Source: Microbacterium sp. 1S1 | GTDB taxonomy: Bacteria > Actinomycetota > Actinomycetes > Actinomycetales > Microbacteriaceae | Direction of reading: 5' to 3' | NCBI RefSeq assembly: GCF_008271365.1 | Contig: NZ_CP043430.1 | Span: 3,336,249 to 3,400,248 of the forward strand | DNA: 64,000 bases | Part shown: positions 47,091 to 56,004 of the stretch, piece by piece | Layout: each line of letters starts with the position of its first letter | Position numbering within the stretch: the first letter of the stretch is position 1 | Notes under the pieces: model-generated | The model's input: only the letters and a program-made list of their open reading frames with translations | Database searches by the model: none | Told to the model about the DNA's origin: nothing | Made by a program: the position numbers and the translations under genes

Positions 47091-48575
47091 GTGGACATCG
47101 TCCGTCACGTCATCAACGGCACCGAGACCGCCGCTGCGGTCCGCCGGGGCCCCGTCTTCGATCCCGCCACCGGCCACGTCACCCGTGAAGTGGCCTTCGC
47201 GTCCGCGGCCGAGGTCGAGGCTGCGGTCGCGGCCGCCGCTGCCGCCCTTCCCGGCTGGCGGGAGACGAGCCTCATCAAGCGCGCCGACGTGTTCTTCCGT
47301 CTCCGCCAGCTCGTGAAGGACCGCACGGACGAGCTCGCCGCCATCGTGACCTCGGAGCACGGCAAGGTCCTCGCCGACGCGGCCGGTGAAGTGTCTCGCG
47401 GCATCGAGAACGTCGAGTTCGCCGCCGGTCTCGTCCACCTCCTCAAGGGCGAACGCAGCGAGCAGGTGGCCCGCGGCGTCGACGTGCACTCCGTCAAGCA
47501 GCCGGTCGGGGTGGTCGCGGCGATCACGCCGTTCAACTTCCCGATCATGGTGCCGCTGTGGATGGTCACCTCGGCCATCGCGTGCGGCAACACCGTCGTC
47601 CTCAAGCCCAGCGAGAAGGACCCGTCGGCCGCCGTCCAGCTGGCGCGGCTGTTCCGCGAGGCCGGGCTCCCGGACGGAGTGCTGAACGTCGTGCACGGCG
47701 ACAAGGAGGCCGTCGACGCCCTCCTGGACTCCCCGCGCGTGCAGGCCGTGAGCTTCGTCGGCTCGACGCCGATCGCCCGGTCGATCTATCAGCGGGCGTC
47801 GGCCGCGGGCAAGCGCGTCCAGGCCCTCGGCGGCGCGAAGAACCACATGGTCGTGATGCCCGACGCCGACCTCGACGCGGCTGCGGACGCCGCCGTCTCC
47901 GCCGCGTACGGCTCCGCGGGCGAACGCTGCATGGCGGTGTCGGTTCTCGTCGCCGTGGGCGACATCGCCGACGACCTCGTCGCCGCGATCGCCACCCGCA
48001 TCGACGGTCTCTCCATCGGCCCGGGGACGGATCCCGCGAGCGAAATGGGCCCGCTCATCACGGCCGAGCACCGCGACCGCGTCGCCTCCTACGTCTCGGG
48101 AGCCGCGGCGGAAGGAGCGAGAGTGGTCGTCGACGGTACGGCGAAGACCTTCGAGGGCGACGGGTTCTTCCTCGGGGTGAGCCTCGTCGACGACGTCGCC
48201 CCCGGCATGCGGGTCTACGACGACGAGATCTTCGGACCTGTCCTGTCCGTGGTGCGCGTCGCGACGTACGCCGAGGCCGTCGAGCTCGTCAACGCGAACG
48301 CCTACGGCAACGGCACGGCGATCTTCACGCGCGACGGTGGTACTGCGCGCCAGTACGAATTCGACGTCGAGGTCGGCATGGTCGGCGTCAACGTGCCGAT
48401 CCCGGTGCCGATCGGCGCGTACTCCTTCGGCGGCTGGAAGGACTCCCTCTTCGGCGACGCGCACATCTACGGCCCGGAGTCGGTGCACTTCTACACGCGG
48501 TCGAAGGTGGTCACGACGCGGTGGCCCGACCACACCCCGTCACAGCTCGACCTCGGCTTCCCGAGCAACCACTGA
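47091..48575 (+). CDS. mmsA: CoA-acylating methylmalonate-semialdehyde dehydrogenase
   Basis: A 494-residue aldehyde dehydrogenase converting (methyl)malonate semialdehyde to propionyl- or acetyl-CoA. PFNFPIMVPLWM, the nucleophile AGERCMAVS (C280), and FSVGGW-like GAYSFGGWKDSLFGD near the C-terminus are MmsA signatures. GTG start with AAGGAG 4 nt upstream. Divergent from PucR and followed by an omega-aminotransferase, giving transamination then CoA-acylating oxidation of beta-alanine, 3-aminoisobutyrate or similar. Confidence 0.95.
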   Translation: MDIVRHVINGTETAAAVRRGPVFDPATGHVTREVAFASAAEVEAAVAAAAAALPGWRETSLIKRADVFFRLRQLVKDRTDELAAIVTSEHGKVLADAAGEVSRGIENVEFAAGLVHLLKGERSEQVARGVDVHSVKQPVGVVAAITPFNFPIMVPLWMVTSAIACGNTVVLKPSEKDPSAAVQLARLFREAGLPDGVLNVVHGDKEAVDALLDSPRVQAVSFVGSTPIARSIYQRASAAGKRVQALGGAKNHMVVMPDADLDAAADAAVSAAYGSAGERCMAVSVLVAVGDIADDLVAAIATRIDGLSIGPGTDPASEMGPLITAEHRDRVASYVSGAAAEGARVVVDGTAKTFEGDGFFLGVSLVDDVAPGMRVYDDEIFGPVLSVVRVATYAEAVELVNANAYGNGTAIFTRDGGTARQYEFDVEVGMVGVNVPIPVPIGAYSFGGWKDSLFGDAHIYGPESVHFYTRSKVVTTRWPDHTPSQLDLGFPSNH

Positions 48576-48603
48576 CCCTCACCACCGACTGAGCGGAGAC
48601 CCG

Positions 48604-49992
48604 ATGACCTCCTTCACCGACCGGCACGGCCAGGTTCACCCGTTGCCCTCCCGTGGCACGGGGGCGCAGGTGCGCGCAGACGATCGCGCCCACGTGTTCC
48701 ACTCCTGGAGCGCCCAAGCCCTGATCGACCCGCTGCCCATCGCCGCAGGGCAGGGCTCGACCTTCTGGGACTACGAGGGCAACGCCTACCTCGACTTCTC
48801 CAGCCAGCTCGTGAACCTCAACCTGGGCCACCAGCACCCGGACCTCATCGCCGCGATCCAACGGCAGGCCGGACGGCTGGCGACCATCCAGCCCTCCATG
48901 GCGAATGACGTGCGCGGCGAGCTCGCCCGCCTGATCGCCGAGGTCGCTCCCGAGGGCTTCGAGAAGGTGTTCTTCACCAACGGCGGCGCCGAGGCCAACG
49001 AGTACGCGGTGCGCATGGCCCGCCAGTCCACCGGCCGCCGGAAGGTGCTGTCGATGTACCGGAGCTACCACGGCTCCACGGCGACGGCGATCTCACTGAC
49101 CGGGGACCCGCGCCGGTGGGCGAACGACGTCACCGACACCGGCGCCGTGCGCTTCTTCGGGCCGTACCTCTACCGCTCGCCGTTCCACAGCGAGACGCCG
49201 GAGCAGGAGGCCGAGCGCGCGCTCGCGCATCTCCAGCAGACCATCGAGCTCGAGGGTCCGCAGACGATCGCGGCGATCATCATCGAGACCGTCGTCGGGA
49301 CGAACGGCGTGCTCGTCCCGCCGCCCGGCTACCTGCAGGGCGTGCGCGAACTATGCGACCGCTACGGCATCGTGTACATCGCCGACGAGGTCATGGTGGG
49401 CTTCGGCCGGCTCGGCGAGTGGTTCGGCATCGACGCGTTCGATGCGCGTCCGGACCTGATCACGTTCGCGAAAGGGGTGAACTCCGGGTACGTCCCGCTG
49501 GGCGGTGTCGTCATCTCCGACCGCATCGCCCGCGCGTTCGAGACCACTCCGTTCGCGGGCGGGCTCACCTACTCCGGGCACCCGCTCGCCTGCGCCGCCG
49601 GTGTCGCCACCTTCGAGGTCTTCCGCCGCGACGGCATCCTGGGGAGGGTGCGCGACCTCGGCGAGCGCATCGTGGAACCGACCCTGCGCGCGTGGGCGGA
49701 ATCCCACCCGAGCGTCGGCGAGGTCCGGGGCCGCGGGTTGTTCTGGGCGGTCGAACTCGTCCGGGATCAGCAGACGAAGGAGCCGCTCGTCCCGTTCAAC
49801 GCGAGCGGCGCCGAGGCGGCACCGATGACCGCGTTCGCCGCCGCCGTGAAGCGTGCCGGGGTGTGGCCGTTCACGCACTTCCATCGGCTGCACGTTGCTC
49901 CCCCGCTGGTGATCGAGGAGGAGGAGCTGGTGCGGGGGCTGGCCGCGATCGACCGCGCCCTCACCGTGGCGGACGAGACCGCCGCGCGCTGA
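48604..49992 (+). CDS. Class III (omega) aminotransferase, beta-alanine:pyruvate type
   Basis: A 462-residue PLP enzyme. FTNGGAEANEYAVRMAR binds the PLP phosphate, YRSYHGSTATAISLTGDPR is typical of class III enzymes, IADEVMVGFGRLGEW has the PLP Asp (D261), and TFAKGVNSGYVPLGG the Schiff-base Lys (K290). Given mmsA upstream, the product is probably malonate or methylmalonate semialdehyde. ATG with GGAGA upstream, 28 nt after mmsA; same operon. Confidence 0.92.
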   Translation: MTSFTDRHGQVHPLPSRGTGAQVRADDRAHVFHSWSAQALIDPLPIAAGQGSTFWDYEGNAYLDFSSQLVNLNLGHQHPDLIAAIQRQAGRLATIQPSMANDVRGELARLIAEVAPEGFEKVFFTNGGAEANEYAVRMARQSTGRRKVLSMYRSYHGSTATAISLTGDPRRWANDVTDTGAVRFFGPYLYRSPFHSETPEQEAERALAHLQQTIELEGPQTIAAIIIETVVGTNGVLVPPPGYLQGVRELCDRYGIVYIADEVMVGFGRLGEWFGIDAFDARPDLITFAKGVNSGYVPLGGVVISDRIARAFETTPFAGGLTYSGHPLACAAGVATFEVFRRDGILGRVRDLGERIVEPTLRAWAESHPSVGEVRGRGLFWAVELVRDQQTKEPLVPFNASGAEAAPMTAFAAAVKRAGVWPFTHFHRLHVAPPLVIEEEELVRGLAAIDRALTVADETAAR

Positions 49993-50006
49993 GCCGCGCT
50001 CCGCCC

Positions 50007-50279
50007 CTACTTGCGGTCGAAGTCGAAGGCCTTGAGCAGTTCGACGACGGCCTTCTCGCGCTCCTCGCCACCCTCCTCGAACATGTGGGTGACGTGCGTC
50101 TGCAGGTGGTTCTCCAGCAGCAGACGGTTGAGCGACTCGAGCGAGCGCTGGATCGCGCGGGACTGCGTGATGATGTCCATGCAGTACTCCTCGTTCTCGA
50201 TCATCCGCGCGACGCCGCGCATCTGACCCTCGAGGATGCTGGTGCGGTGCAGGGCGCGCTTCTTGATGTCTTCGATCAC
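50007..50279 (-). CDS. CsoR/RcnR-family metal-sensing repressor
   Basis: A 90-residue all-helical DUF156 repressor (ILEGQMRGVARMIENEEYC). Ligand positions are C33, H58 and H62 (NHLQTHVTH). The third position is His where copper sensors of the CsoR type have Cys. C-H-H resembles RcnR (Ni/Co), though no N-terminal His near residue 3 is present. Leaderless GTG start after TAGCCT. Divergent from the DUF445 gene; no metal transporter is nearby, so the metal and the regulon are open. Confidence 0.88.
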   Translation of the reverse strand: MIEDIKKRALHRTSILEGQMRGVARMIENEEYCMDIITQSRAIQRSLESLNRLLLENHLQTHVTHMFEEGGEEREKAVVELLKAFDFDRK

Positions 50280-50285
50280 GTATCG

Positions 50286-50291
50286 AGGCTA
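50286..50291 (-). promoter_or_regulatory. -10 element TAGCCT for the CsoR/RcnR-family gene
   Basis: Six nt before the GTG at 50279. Confidence 0.5.
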
Positions 50292-50303
50292 CTCGCCCCG
50301 TGA

Positions 50304-50309
50304 AAGGAT
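50304..50309 (+). promoter_or_regulatory. -10 element AAGGAT for the DUF445 gene
   Basis: Six nt before the ATG at 50316; weaker match to TANNNT. Confidence 0.35.
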
Positions 50310-50315
50310 GGCGTC

Positions 50316-51593
50316 ATGCCGCGAACACCGACGACGCTGCTCTCCCCTGCCGATCAGGAACGCCGGCGCGCACTGCAGCGGATGAAGGCCGTCGCGCTCG
50401 GCGCGCTGCTGTTCATGGCCCTCGCATTCGTCGTCGCCTTCGCGTTCCAAGAGCGGGTCGGCTGGCTCGCCTACGTGCGTGCCGCAGCGGAGGGCGGCAT
50501 GGTCGGCGCCCTGGCCGACTGGTTCGCCGTGACGGCCCTGTTCCGCCGTCCGCTCGGCCTGCCGATCCCGCACACGGCCATCATCCCGAACCGGAAGGAC
50601 GAGATCGGCCGGACACTGGGCGAGTTCGTCGAGACGAACTTCCTCGCGGCCGATGTCGTGCGGACCAAGCTCACCAGCACCGCGATCGCCCTCCGCGCCG
50701 GGGAATGGCTCCGGGAGACCCCGCACGCGGAACGCGTCGCCGCGGAGGGAGCCACGATCGCGACGGCGGTGCTGGACGCGCTGAGCGACGACGACGTGCG
50801 GGACCTCATCGCCGACCTCGCCCGTGAGCACCTCGTCGCCCCGGAGTGGGGTCCGCCCGCGGGGGCCTGGCTGGAGAAGATCGTGGACGCCGAGGCGCAC
50901 CACGGGGCGGTCGACCTCGCCGTCGACAGCATCGGGCGGTGGCTCGACGCGAACGCCGCCTCGTTCGCGGGACTCGTCTCCCGGCGGCTGCCCGGGTGGA
51001 TGCCCAAGATCGCGCACCGTCTCATCGACGACACCGTCTACAACGAGGCGGTGAAGTTCGTGCGGGCCGTGCAGGCCGACCCCCGACACCCCGCCCGCCT
51101 CGCGATCGACGGGTACCTGTCCCGCCTCGCGGACGCCCTGCAGAACGACCCGGCGACGCGCGAGAAGCTGGAGAACGCGAAGGCCGCGCTGTTCGACAGC
51201 CCGCGGGTGGGCGCCCTCGCCGCGGAGGCGTGGAACACCGCGAAGAACGGACTCCTCGCCTCGCTGGCGGACCCGGAGAGCGGATTGCGGCGCCGCGCCG
51301 TACAGGCTCTGCAGGAGGTCGGCGAGCGCCTCACGACCGACGCTGCCCTCCAGCACCGCGTCGACACCTGGGTGTCCGACGCCGCCGTCTTCCTCGTGGA
51401 CCGGTACCGTCACGACATCGCGTCGATCATCACCGACACCGTCGAACGCTGGGATCCCGCCGAGACCACCGAGAAGATCGAGCTCATGGTCGGCCGGGAC
51501 CTCCAGTACATCCGGTTGAACGGCACCGTCGTCGGTGCCCTCGCCGGACTCGCGATCTTCACCATCGCCCACGCCCTCATCCCGGGAGTCTGA
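50316..51593 (+). CDS. DUF445 family membrane-anchored protein
   Basis: A 425-residue protein of the YjiN/DUF445 family. It has an N-terminal membrane segment (about residues 24-44), then the conserved VRAAAEGGMVGALADWFAVTALFRRPLG and IPHTAIIPNRKDEIGRTLGEFVETNFL, a long helical body, and a C-terminal membrane segment (LNGTVVGALAGLAIFTIAHAL). Function unknown in the family. Followed 1 nt later by hutG-like. Confidence 0.9.
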   Translation: MPRTPTTLLSPADQERRRALQRMKAVALGALLFMALAFVVAFAFQERVGWLAYVRAAAEGGMVGALADWFAVTALFRRPLGLPIPHTAIIPNRKDEIGRTLGEFVETNFLAADVVRTKLTSTAIALRAGEWLRETPHAERVAAEGATIATAVLDALSDDDVRDLIADLAREHLVAPEWGPPAGAWLEKIVDAEAHHGAVDLAVDSIGRWLDANAASFAGLVSRRLPGWMPKIAHRLIDDTVYNEAVKFVRAVQADPRHPARLAIDGYLSRLADALQNDPATREKLENAKAALFDSPRVGALAAEAWNTAKNGLLASLADPESGLRRRAVQALQEVGERLTTDAALQHRVDTWVSDAAVFLVDRYRHDIASIITDTVERWDPAETTEKIELMVGRDLQYIRLNGTVVGALAGLAIFTIAHALIPGV

Positions 51594-51594
51594 G

Positions 51595-52509
51595 ATGCCG
51601 CTGTCCCATGACCCGCTCTGGCCGCGCGCGGGTGCCTGGCCCGCGTTCGATGGTGCCGCCGACGCCGTGCTCCTCGGCGTACCGACCTGGCGCACCTCGC
51701 TCTCGCCGACCGGCGCGCATGCGACCCCGGCGGCGATCCGCGCCGCGCTCCCCCGCTACGGCACGACGGTGCTGGACCCCTCGCCGGTCGATCTGAACGA
51801 GGTGCTCCGCGTCGCCGACGCCGGCGATGTGTCCGAGCCGGACGGAGACACGGGAGAGGCAGGGGCGATCGCACGGGTGCGCGAGCTCGCGGAGGCCTCC
51901 GCCCTGGTGATCGCGCTCGGCGGGGACAACGCGCTCACGTACCCGGTGGCGCTCGGCGCCCGGGCGACGGGCCTGATCACGTTCGACGCGCACTTCGACC
52001 TTCGCGACGGAGTCTCCAACGGCACGCCGGTCCGACGCCTGGTGGAGGACGACCCGGCCGCGGCCACCGTCCCGACCTCGCGCATCGACCCCACGCGCAT
52101 CGTGCAGATCGGCCTCGCGGACTTCGCGAACTCCGCCGCGTACGCCCGCCGCGCGGCCGACTGGGGCATCCGCGTCATCACCCTCGATGACGTGCGCCGC
52201 CGCGGGGTCGCCGACGTCGTGGCCGAGGCGGTCGAGGTCGCGGGCACCGGCGACCGACCCCGCGTGCACCTGGACATCGACGTGGACGTCTGCGATCGCG
52301 CCGTCGCTCCGGGGTGCCCGGCCAGCGTCCCCGGGGGCCTGGCGGCGTGGGAGCTGCGCGCCCTCGCCCGCGCGGTGGCCGCCGATCCGCGGGTGGTCAG
52401 CGCCGACATCGCCGAGGTCGACGCCACCGCGGACACGGAGGACGCGCGTACCGTGCGGCTCGCGGCGCTGTGCGTCCTCGAGCTGCTCGCCGGGCTCGCC
52501 GCCCGCTGA
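51595..52509 (+). CDS. hutG: Arginase-family formimidoylglutamase-like protein (HutG)
   Basis: A 304-residue ureohydrolase. Metal motifs DAHFD (D131, H133, D135) and HLDIDVDVCD (two Asp ligands) are intact. The first motif, normally GG(G/D)H, reads GGDNALTYP with Asn112 in place of the ligand His. Histidine utilisation genes hutHUI lie 6 kb downstream, and this would supply the missing last step, N-formimino-L-glutamate to glutamate and formamide. GGGAG precedes the ATG. Agmatinase or guanidinobutyrase are alternatives. Confidence 0.75.
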   Translation: MPLSHDPLWPRAGAWPAFDGAADAVLLGVPTWRTSLSPTGAHATPAAIRAALPRYGTTVLDPSPVDLNEVLRVADAGDVSEPDGDTGEAGAIARVRELAEASALVIALGGDNALTYPVALGARATGLITFDAHFDLRDGVSNGTPVRRLVEDDPAAATVPTSRIDPTRIVQIGLADFANSAAYARRAADWGIRVITLDDVRRRGVADVVAEAVEVAGTGDRPRVHLDIDVDVCDRAVAPGCPASVPGGLAAWELRALARAVAADPRVVSADIAEVDATADTEDARTVRLAALCVLELLAGLAAR

Positions 52510-52530
52510 CCCCGGGCGCGCGGCGCCGGC

Positions 52531-53534
52531 TCAGCGCACCACGAGTTCGGGGGTGATGAGCGCGTGCGCCGAACCGGACTCGACCCGGCGTGGTGACACG
52601 ACGTCCCCCGTCGGCCCCATCAGCAGGTGCAGGATCGCCTCCGCGACGTCCTCCGGCCGCTGTTCCACGCTCGAGAAGCCCAGCGCTTCGGCCGTCGGGG
52701 TGTTGTCGAACCCGATGACGGGGACCGCCGCCCCCGCATCGGCGAGGCCGAGCAGCGCCCCGACCGCGAGCGAGTCGCTGGCGCAGACGACGGCGTCGGC
52801 CCCCGGCCGTCCTCCCACGCCCGGGCGACCGCGCGTCGCGCGTCAGGGACCGCGTCCTCGGCGACGATCCGCGCACCGCGCGCCCCCGCCTCGGCGAGCG
52901 CCTCCCGCCATCCGCGCTCACGGTCGTCGCCCGTGCCTGATCCCGTCGGCCACCCCAGGAAGGCCACCTCGGCGCCCCTCTCGAGCGCGTGTCGTGTCGC
53001 CGCCCGCGTGCCCGCCGCACCGTCCACGTCGACCCAGAGGTGCGTGGGGTCGGCGATGTCGTCGTCGCCCCACGGCCTCCCGAACGAGATGAACGGCAGT
53101 CCGAGCGCATCCAACCGGGTCACCCGGGGGTCGTCGCGGACGGTGCCGGTGAGGATTGCCGCATCGATCTCCGATCCCTCCCACAGCTCGGCGAGCCGCC
53201 CGAGCTCCTCCTCCGGCGTCCGCGCCGCGTACACGAGCATGCGCATCCCGCGCGCGCTCGCCCGTTCGGTGATCGCGTGCACGAACCGGTCGAGCACCAC
53301 TCCCGAGATGCCGCCCAGGTACGGATCCAGCCGGATGCCGATCGTCGAGCTGCGCCGCAGCCGCAGCCGCCGCGCGGCCGCGTGCCGCCGGTAGCCGAGC
53401 TCGTCGATGGCGTGCAGCACGCGCTCCCGCGTCGCCGGCCGCACGATGTCCGGGGTGTTGAGGACGTTCGACACCGTCTGGCGGGACACACCGGCGTGGG
53501 CCGCCACGTCCTCCACCGTCGGCGCCTTGGCCAT
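52531..53534 (-). pseudogene. LacI family transcriptional regulator, frameshifted
   Basis: An N-terminal LacI HTH (PTVEDVAAHAGVSRQTVSNVLN) and most of the periplasmic-binding-like domain are in one frame up to AWEDGR. The C-terminal part, GADAVVCASDSLAVGALLGL and VIGFDNTPTAEALGFSSVEQ, is in another. The junction is a C5 run at 52800-52804 (G5 in the gene), where one more base would restore a protein of about 334 residues. The 1004-nt span is one short of a multiple of three. Divergent from a sugar importer with a LacI-type operator. AGGAG precedes the ATG at 53534. Real lesion or sequence error. Confidence 0.88.
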
Positions 53535-53556
53535 CACTCTCCTCGATCCCGGCGGC

Positions 53557-53586
53557 TTGACACGTCCGCACTGCCGCACCTAGCGT
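53557..53586 (+). promoter_or_regulatory. Promoter of the sugar-importer operon: TTGACA-18-TAGCGT
   Basis: A consensus -35 TTGACA (53557-53562) and -10 TAGCGT (53581-53586) spaced 18 nt. The start would be near 53593, giving a 58-nt leader that contains the operator and an AAGGAG ribosome site. Confidence 0.65.
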
Positions 53587-53599
53587 ATTCCATGCAGAG

Positions 53600-53613
53600 T
53601 TTGATCGTTCAAA
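53600..53613. promoter_or_regulatory. LacI-family operator TTTGATCGTTCAAA
   Basis: Pseudo-palindrome with central CG (TTTGATC / GTTCAAA, 6 of 7 matching), the typical LacI half-site geometry. It lies just downstream of the predicted start of transcription and next to the divergent lacI-type gene. Confidence 0.7.
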
Positions 53614-53650
53614 TTCCAGCCCGACAGCCCTCATCAAAGGAGAGAGAGAC

Positions 53651-54904
53651 ATGACACGGCAGACCACACGCGCCTTGCTCGGCGCCGGAGCGGTCCTGAT
53701 CACCACCACCCTCGTGCTCACCGGCTGCGGCTCCGGCTTCTCGGGCGGCGAGCCGAGCGGCGGCGACGACGCGGAGCTCTCCTCCTCCGACGACGGGCTC
53801 ACGGTTCTCATCGGCTCGTCGGGCGACGCCGAGACCGCAGCCGTCCAGTCGGCCCTCGACGACTGGTCCGCGGAGTCGGGAACCGCGGTCGACCTCCAGG
53901 TCGCGAGCGACCTGGCACAGGAGCTCTCCCAGGGCTTCGCCGCGGGAAAGCCCGCAGACCTCTTCTACCTCGCACCGGAGCAGATGGCGGGGTACGCCGC
54001 GAACGGCTCCCTCCAGCCCTACGGGGACGAGCTCTCCAATAAGGACGACTTCTACCCGTCCCTCGTCGAGAACTTCACCCTCGACGGCGCCTTCTACTGC
54101 GCACCGAAGGACTTCTCGACGCTCGCCCTCGTGATCAACACGCAGATGTGGGCGGACGCGGGGCTCACGGACGCCGACCTCCCGACCACCTGGGACGACC
54201 TCGCGGCCGTCGCGCAGAAGCTCACCACCCCCGAGCACGTGGGCCTGGCCTTCGGCGCCGAGTACCAGCGCGTCGGAGCGTTCATGGCTCAGGCCGGCGG
54301 CGGCCTGGTCGAAGACGGCGTCGCGATCGCCGACGATCCCGCCAACGTCGAGGCCCTCGAGTACGTCCAGACGCACCTGTCCGACGGCACGTTCGCGTAC
54401 GCGAAGGACGTCGGCGCCGGATGGGGCGGCGAGGCGCTGGGCAAGGGTCTGGCGGCCATGGTGATCGAGGGCAATTGGATCACGGGTGCGATGGCCAACG
54501 ACTTCAGCTCGGTCGACTACACCGTGGCGGAGCTCCCGGAGGGTCCCGGCGGCAAGGGCACCCTGCAGTTCACGAACTGCTGGGGCATGGCGGCGGACAG
54601 CCCCAACCAGCAGGCGGCGCTCGATCTCGTCGAGTACCTCACCAGCGCCGACAGCCAGCTCGCGTTCTCGAAGGCGTTCGGCCCGATGCCGTCGATCACG
54701 TCGGCGGCCGACCAGTGGACGGCGGACAACCCCGCCCTCGCGCCGTTCCTTGCCGGGGCGGACAATGCGCAGTTCCCGCCGAACCTGGACGGTGCCGCCG
54801 ACGTGATCGCCGACTTCAACGCGCAGCTCGAGTCCCTGAAGACGGGTGACCCCGCGCAGATCCTCAGCGGTGTGCAGGCGAACCTCGAAGCGATCGTCGA
54901 GTAA
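53651..54904 (+). CDS. Carbohydrate ABC transporter substrate-binding lipoprotein (CUT1)
   Basis: A 417-residue lipoprotein: signal peptide ending in lipobox LTGC (C26), a Gly/Ser/Glu-rich linker, then a MalE-like binding-protein fold (DLFYLAPEQMAGYAANGSLQPY, CAPKDFSTLALVINTQMW, GLAAMVIEGNWI). AAGGAG lies upstream of the ATG. Sugar unknown; the debranching-enzyme-like gene in the same operon suggests an oligosaccharide. Repressed by the LacI-type regulator if functional. Confidence 0.93.
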   Translation: MTRQTTRALLGAGAVLITTTLVLTGCGSGFSGGEPSGGDDAELSSSDDGLTVLIGSSGDAETAAVQSALDDWSAESGTAVDLQVASDLAQELSQGFAAGKPADLFYLAPEQMAGYAANGSLQPYGDELSNKDDFYPSLVENFTLDGAFYCAPKDFSTLALVINTQMWADAGLTDADLPTTWDDLAAVAQKLTTPEHVGLAFGAEYQRVGAFMAQAGGGLVEDGVAIADDPANVEALEYVQTHLSDGTFAYAKDVGAGWGGEALGKGLAAMVIEGNWITGAMANDFSSVDYTVAELPEGPGGKGTLQFTNCWGMAADSPNQQAALDLVEYLTSADSQLAFSKAFGPMPSITSAADQWTADNPALAPFLAGADNAQFPPNLDGAADVIADFNAQLESLKTGDPAQILSGVQANLEAIVE

Positions 54905-54906
54905 TC

Positions 54907-56004
54907 ATGGCGGGAAAGGCCCTGCCTCGCCGCGGAGGAGCCTCCGGGCTCCGCCGCGGCGAGGCCGCCGCCGGGTGGCTCTTCACGGCCCCGGTCATCG
55001 TGATCCTCGGCGTCTTCCTCCTCGTGCCCGTGCTCATGGCGCTGTGGGTGAGCATGTCGGACTGGGCGGGACGCGGTAGTCCGCTCTCCCCCTCCGTCTC
55101 GTTCGTGGGGGCCGAGAACTACTCCGCCGTGCTGACCGACGGCGGCCTGGCGACGAAGGACTTCGGCACCGCCCTGCGCAACAACGCCTGGTACGTGCTG
55201 CTGGTCGTCCCTCTGCAGACCGCCATCGCGCTCCTCCTCGCGGTCCTGGTGAACAGAGCCGTGCTTCGGGGGCGCGGGTTCTTCCGCACTGCGTACTACT
55301 TCCCGTCCGTCACGAGCTCGGTGGCGATCACCGTGCTCTGGCTCTTCCTGTTCTCGGCGAGTGGCGCCGTGAACAGCGTGCTGGCGTGGTTCGGCATCCA
55401 CGGTCCGAACTGGTTCAACGATCCCCGCGGGGTCCTGCACCTCGTGCTGAGCGGGGTGGGCATCGACTCGGGCCCCGCCGCCCTCACCCAGAGCGGCATG
55501 CTCGGCATCTCCTGGTGGGACTGGCTCGCCGGACCGTCGATCGCGATGAGCGCCTACATCCTCATGGCGATCTTCACGACCTCCGGCACCTTCATGCTGC
55601 TCTTCCTCGCCGGACTGCAGAACCTCGGCCCCGACGTCGACGAGGCGGCCATGATGGACGGGGCCAACGGCTGGCAGCGGTTCTGGAGGGTCACTCTTCC
55701 GCAGCTGCGGCCGACGCTGTTCACGGTCCTCACCCTCGGGCTCATCGGATGCTGGCAGGTGTTCGACCAGATCTACACCGGCACACGCGGCGCACCGAGC
55801 AAGACGACGCTCACCCCCGCCTATCTGTCCTACAAGACGGCCTTCACCGATCAGGAGTGGGGCCAGGGCGCGGCGATCGCCTTCCTCCTGTTCGTCATCA
55901 TCGTGCTCTTCACCCTGCTGCAGCGGTGGGTGCTCCGCGATCGGCCGGTGTCCCGGCGACGGATCCGCGCCTACGAGGTCACGGGCCCGGGAGGTGCGTC
56001 GTGA
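54907..56004 (+). CDS. Carbohydrate ABC transporter permease (MalF-like)
   Basis: A 365-residue CUT1 permease with six or more segments. GWLFTAPVIVILGVFLLVPVLMA is the first segment. The EAA loop reads NLGPDVDEAAMMDGANGWQRFWRVTLPQLRP. An insertion of about 40 residues between segments 3 and 4 (around GIHGPNWFNDPRG) is extracytoplasmic. It starts 2 nt after the binding-protein gene and overlaps the next permease by 4 nt. Confidence 0.94.
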   Translation: MAGKALPRRGGASGLRRGEAAAGWLFTAPVIVILGVFLLVPVLMALWVSMSDWAGRGSPLSPSVSFVGAENYSAVLTDGGLATKDFGTALRNNAWYVLLVVPLQTAIALLLAVLVNRAVLRGRGFFRTAYYFPSVTSSVAITVLWLFLFSASGAVNSVLAWFGIHGPNWFNDPRGVLHLVLSGVGIDSGPAALTQSGMLGISWWDWLAGPSIAMSAYILMAIFTTSGTFMLLFLAGLQNLGPDVDEAAMMDGANGWQRFWRVTLPQLRPTLFTVLTLGLIGCWQVFDQIYTGTRGAPSKTTLTPAYLSYKTAFTDQEWGQGAAIAFLLFVIIVLFTLLQRWVLRDRPVSRRRIRAYEVTGPGGAS

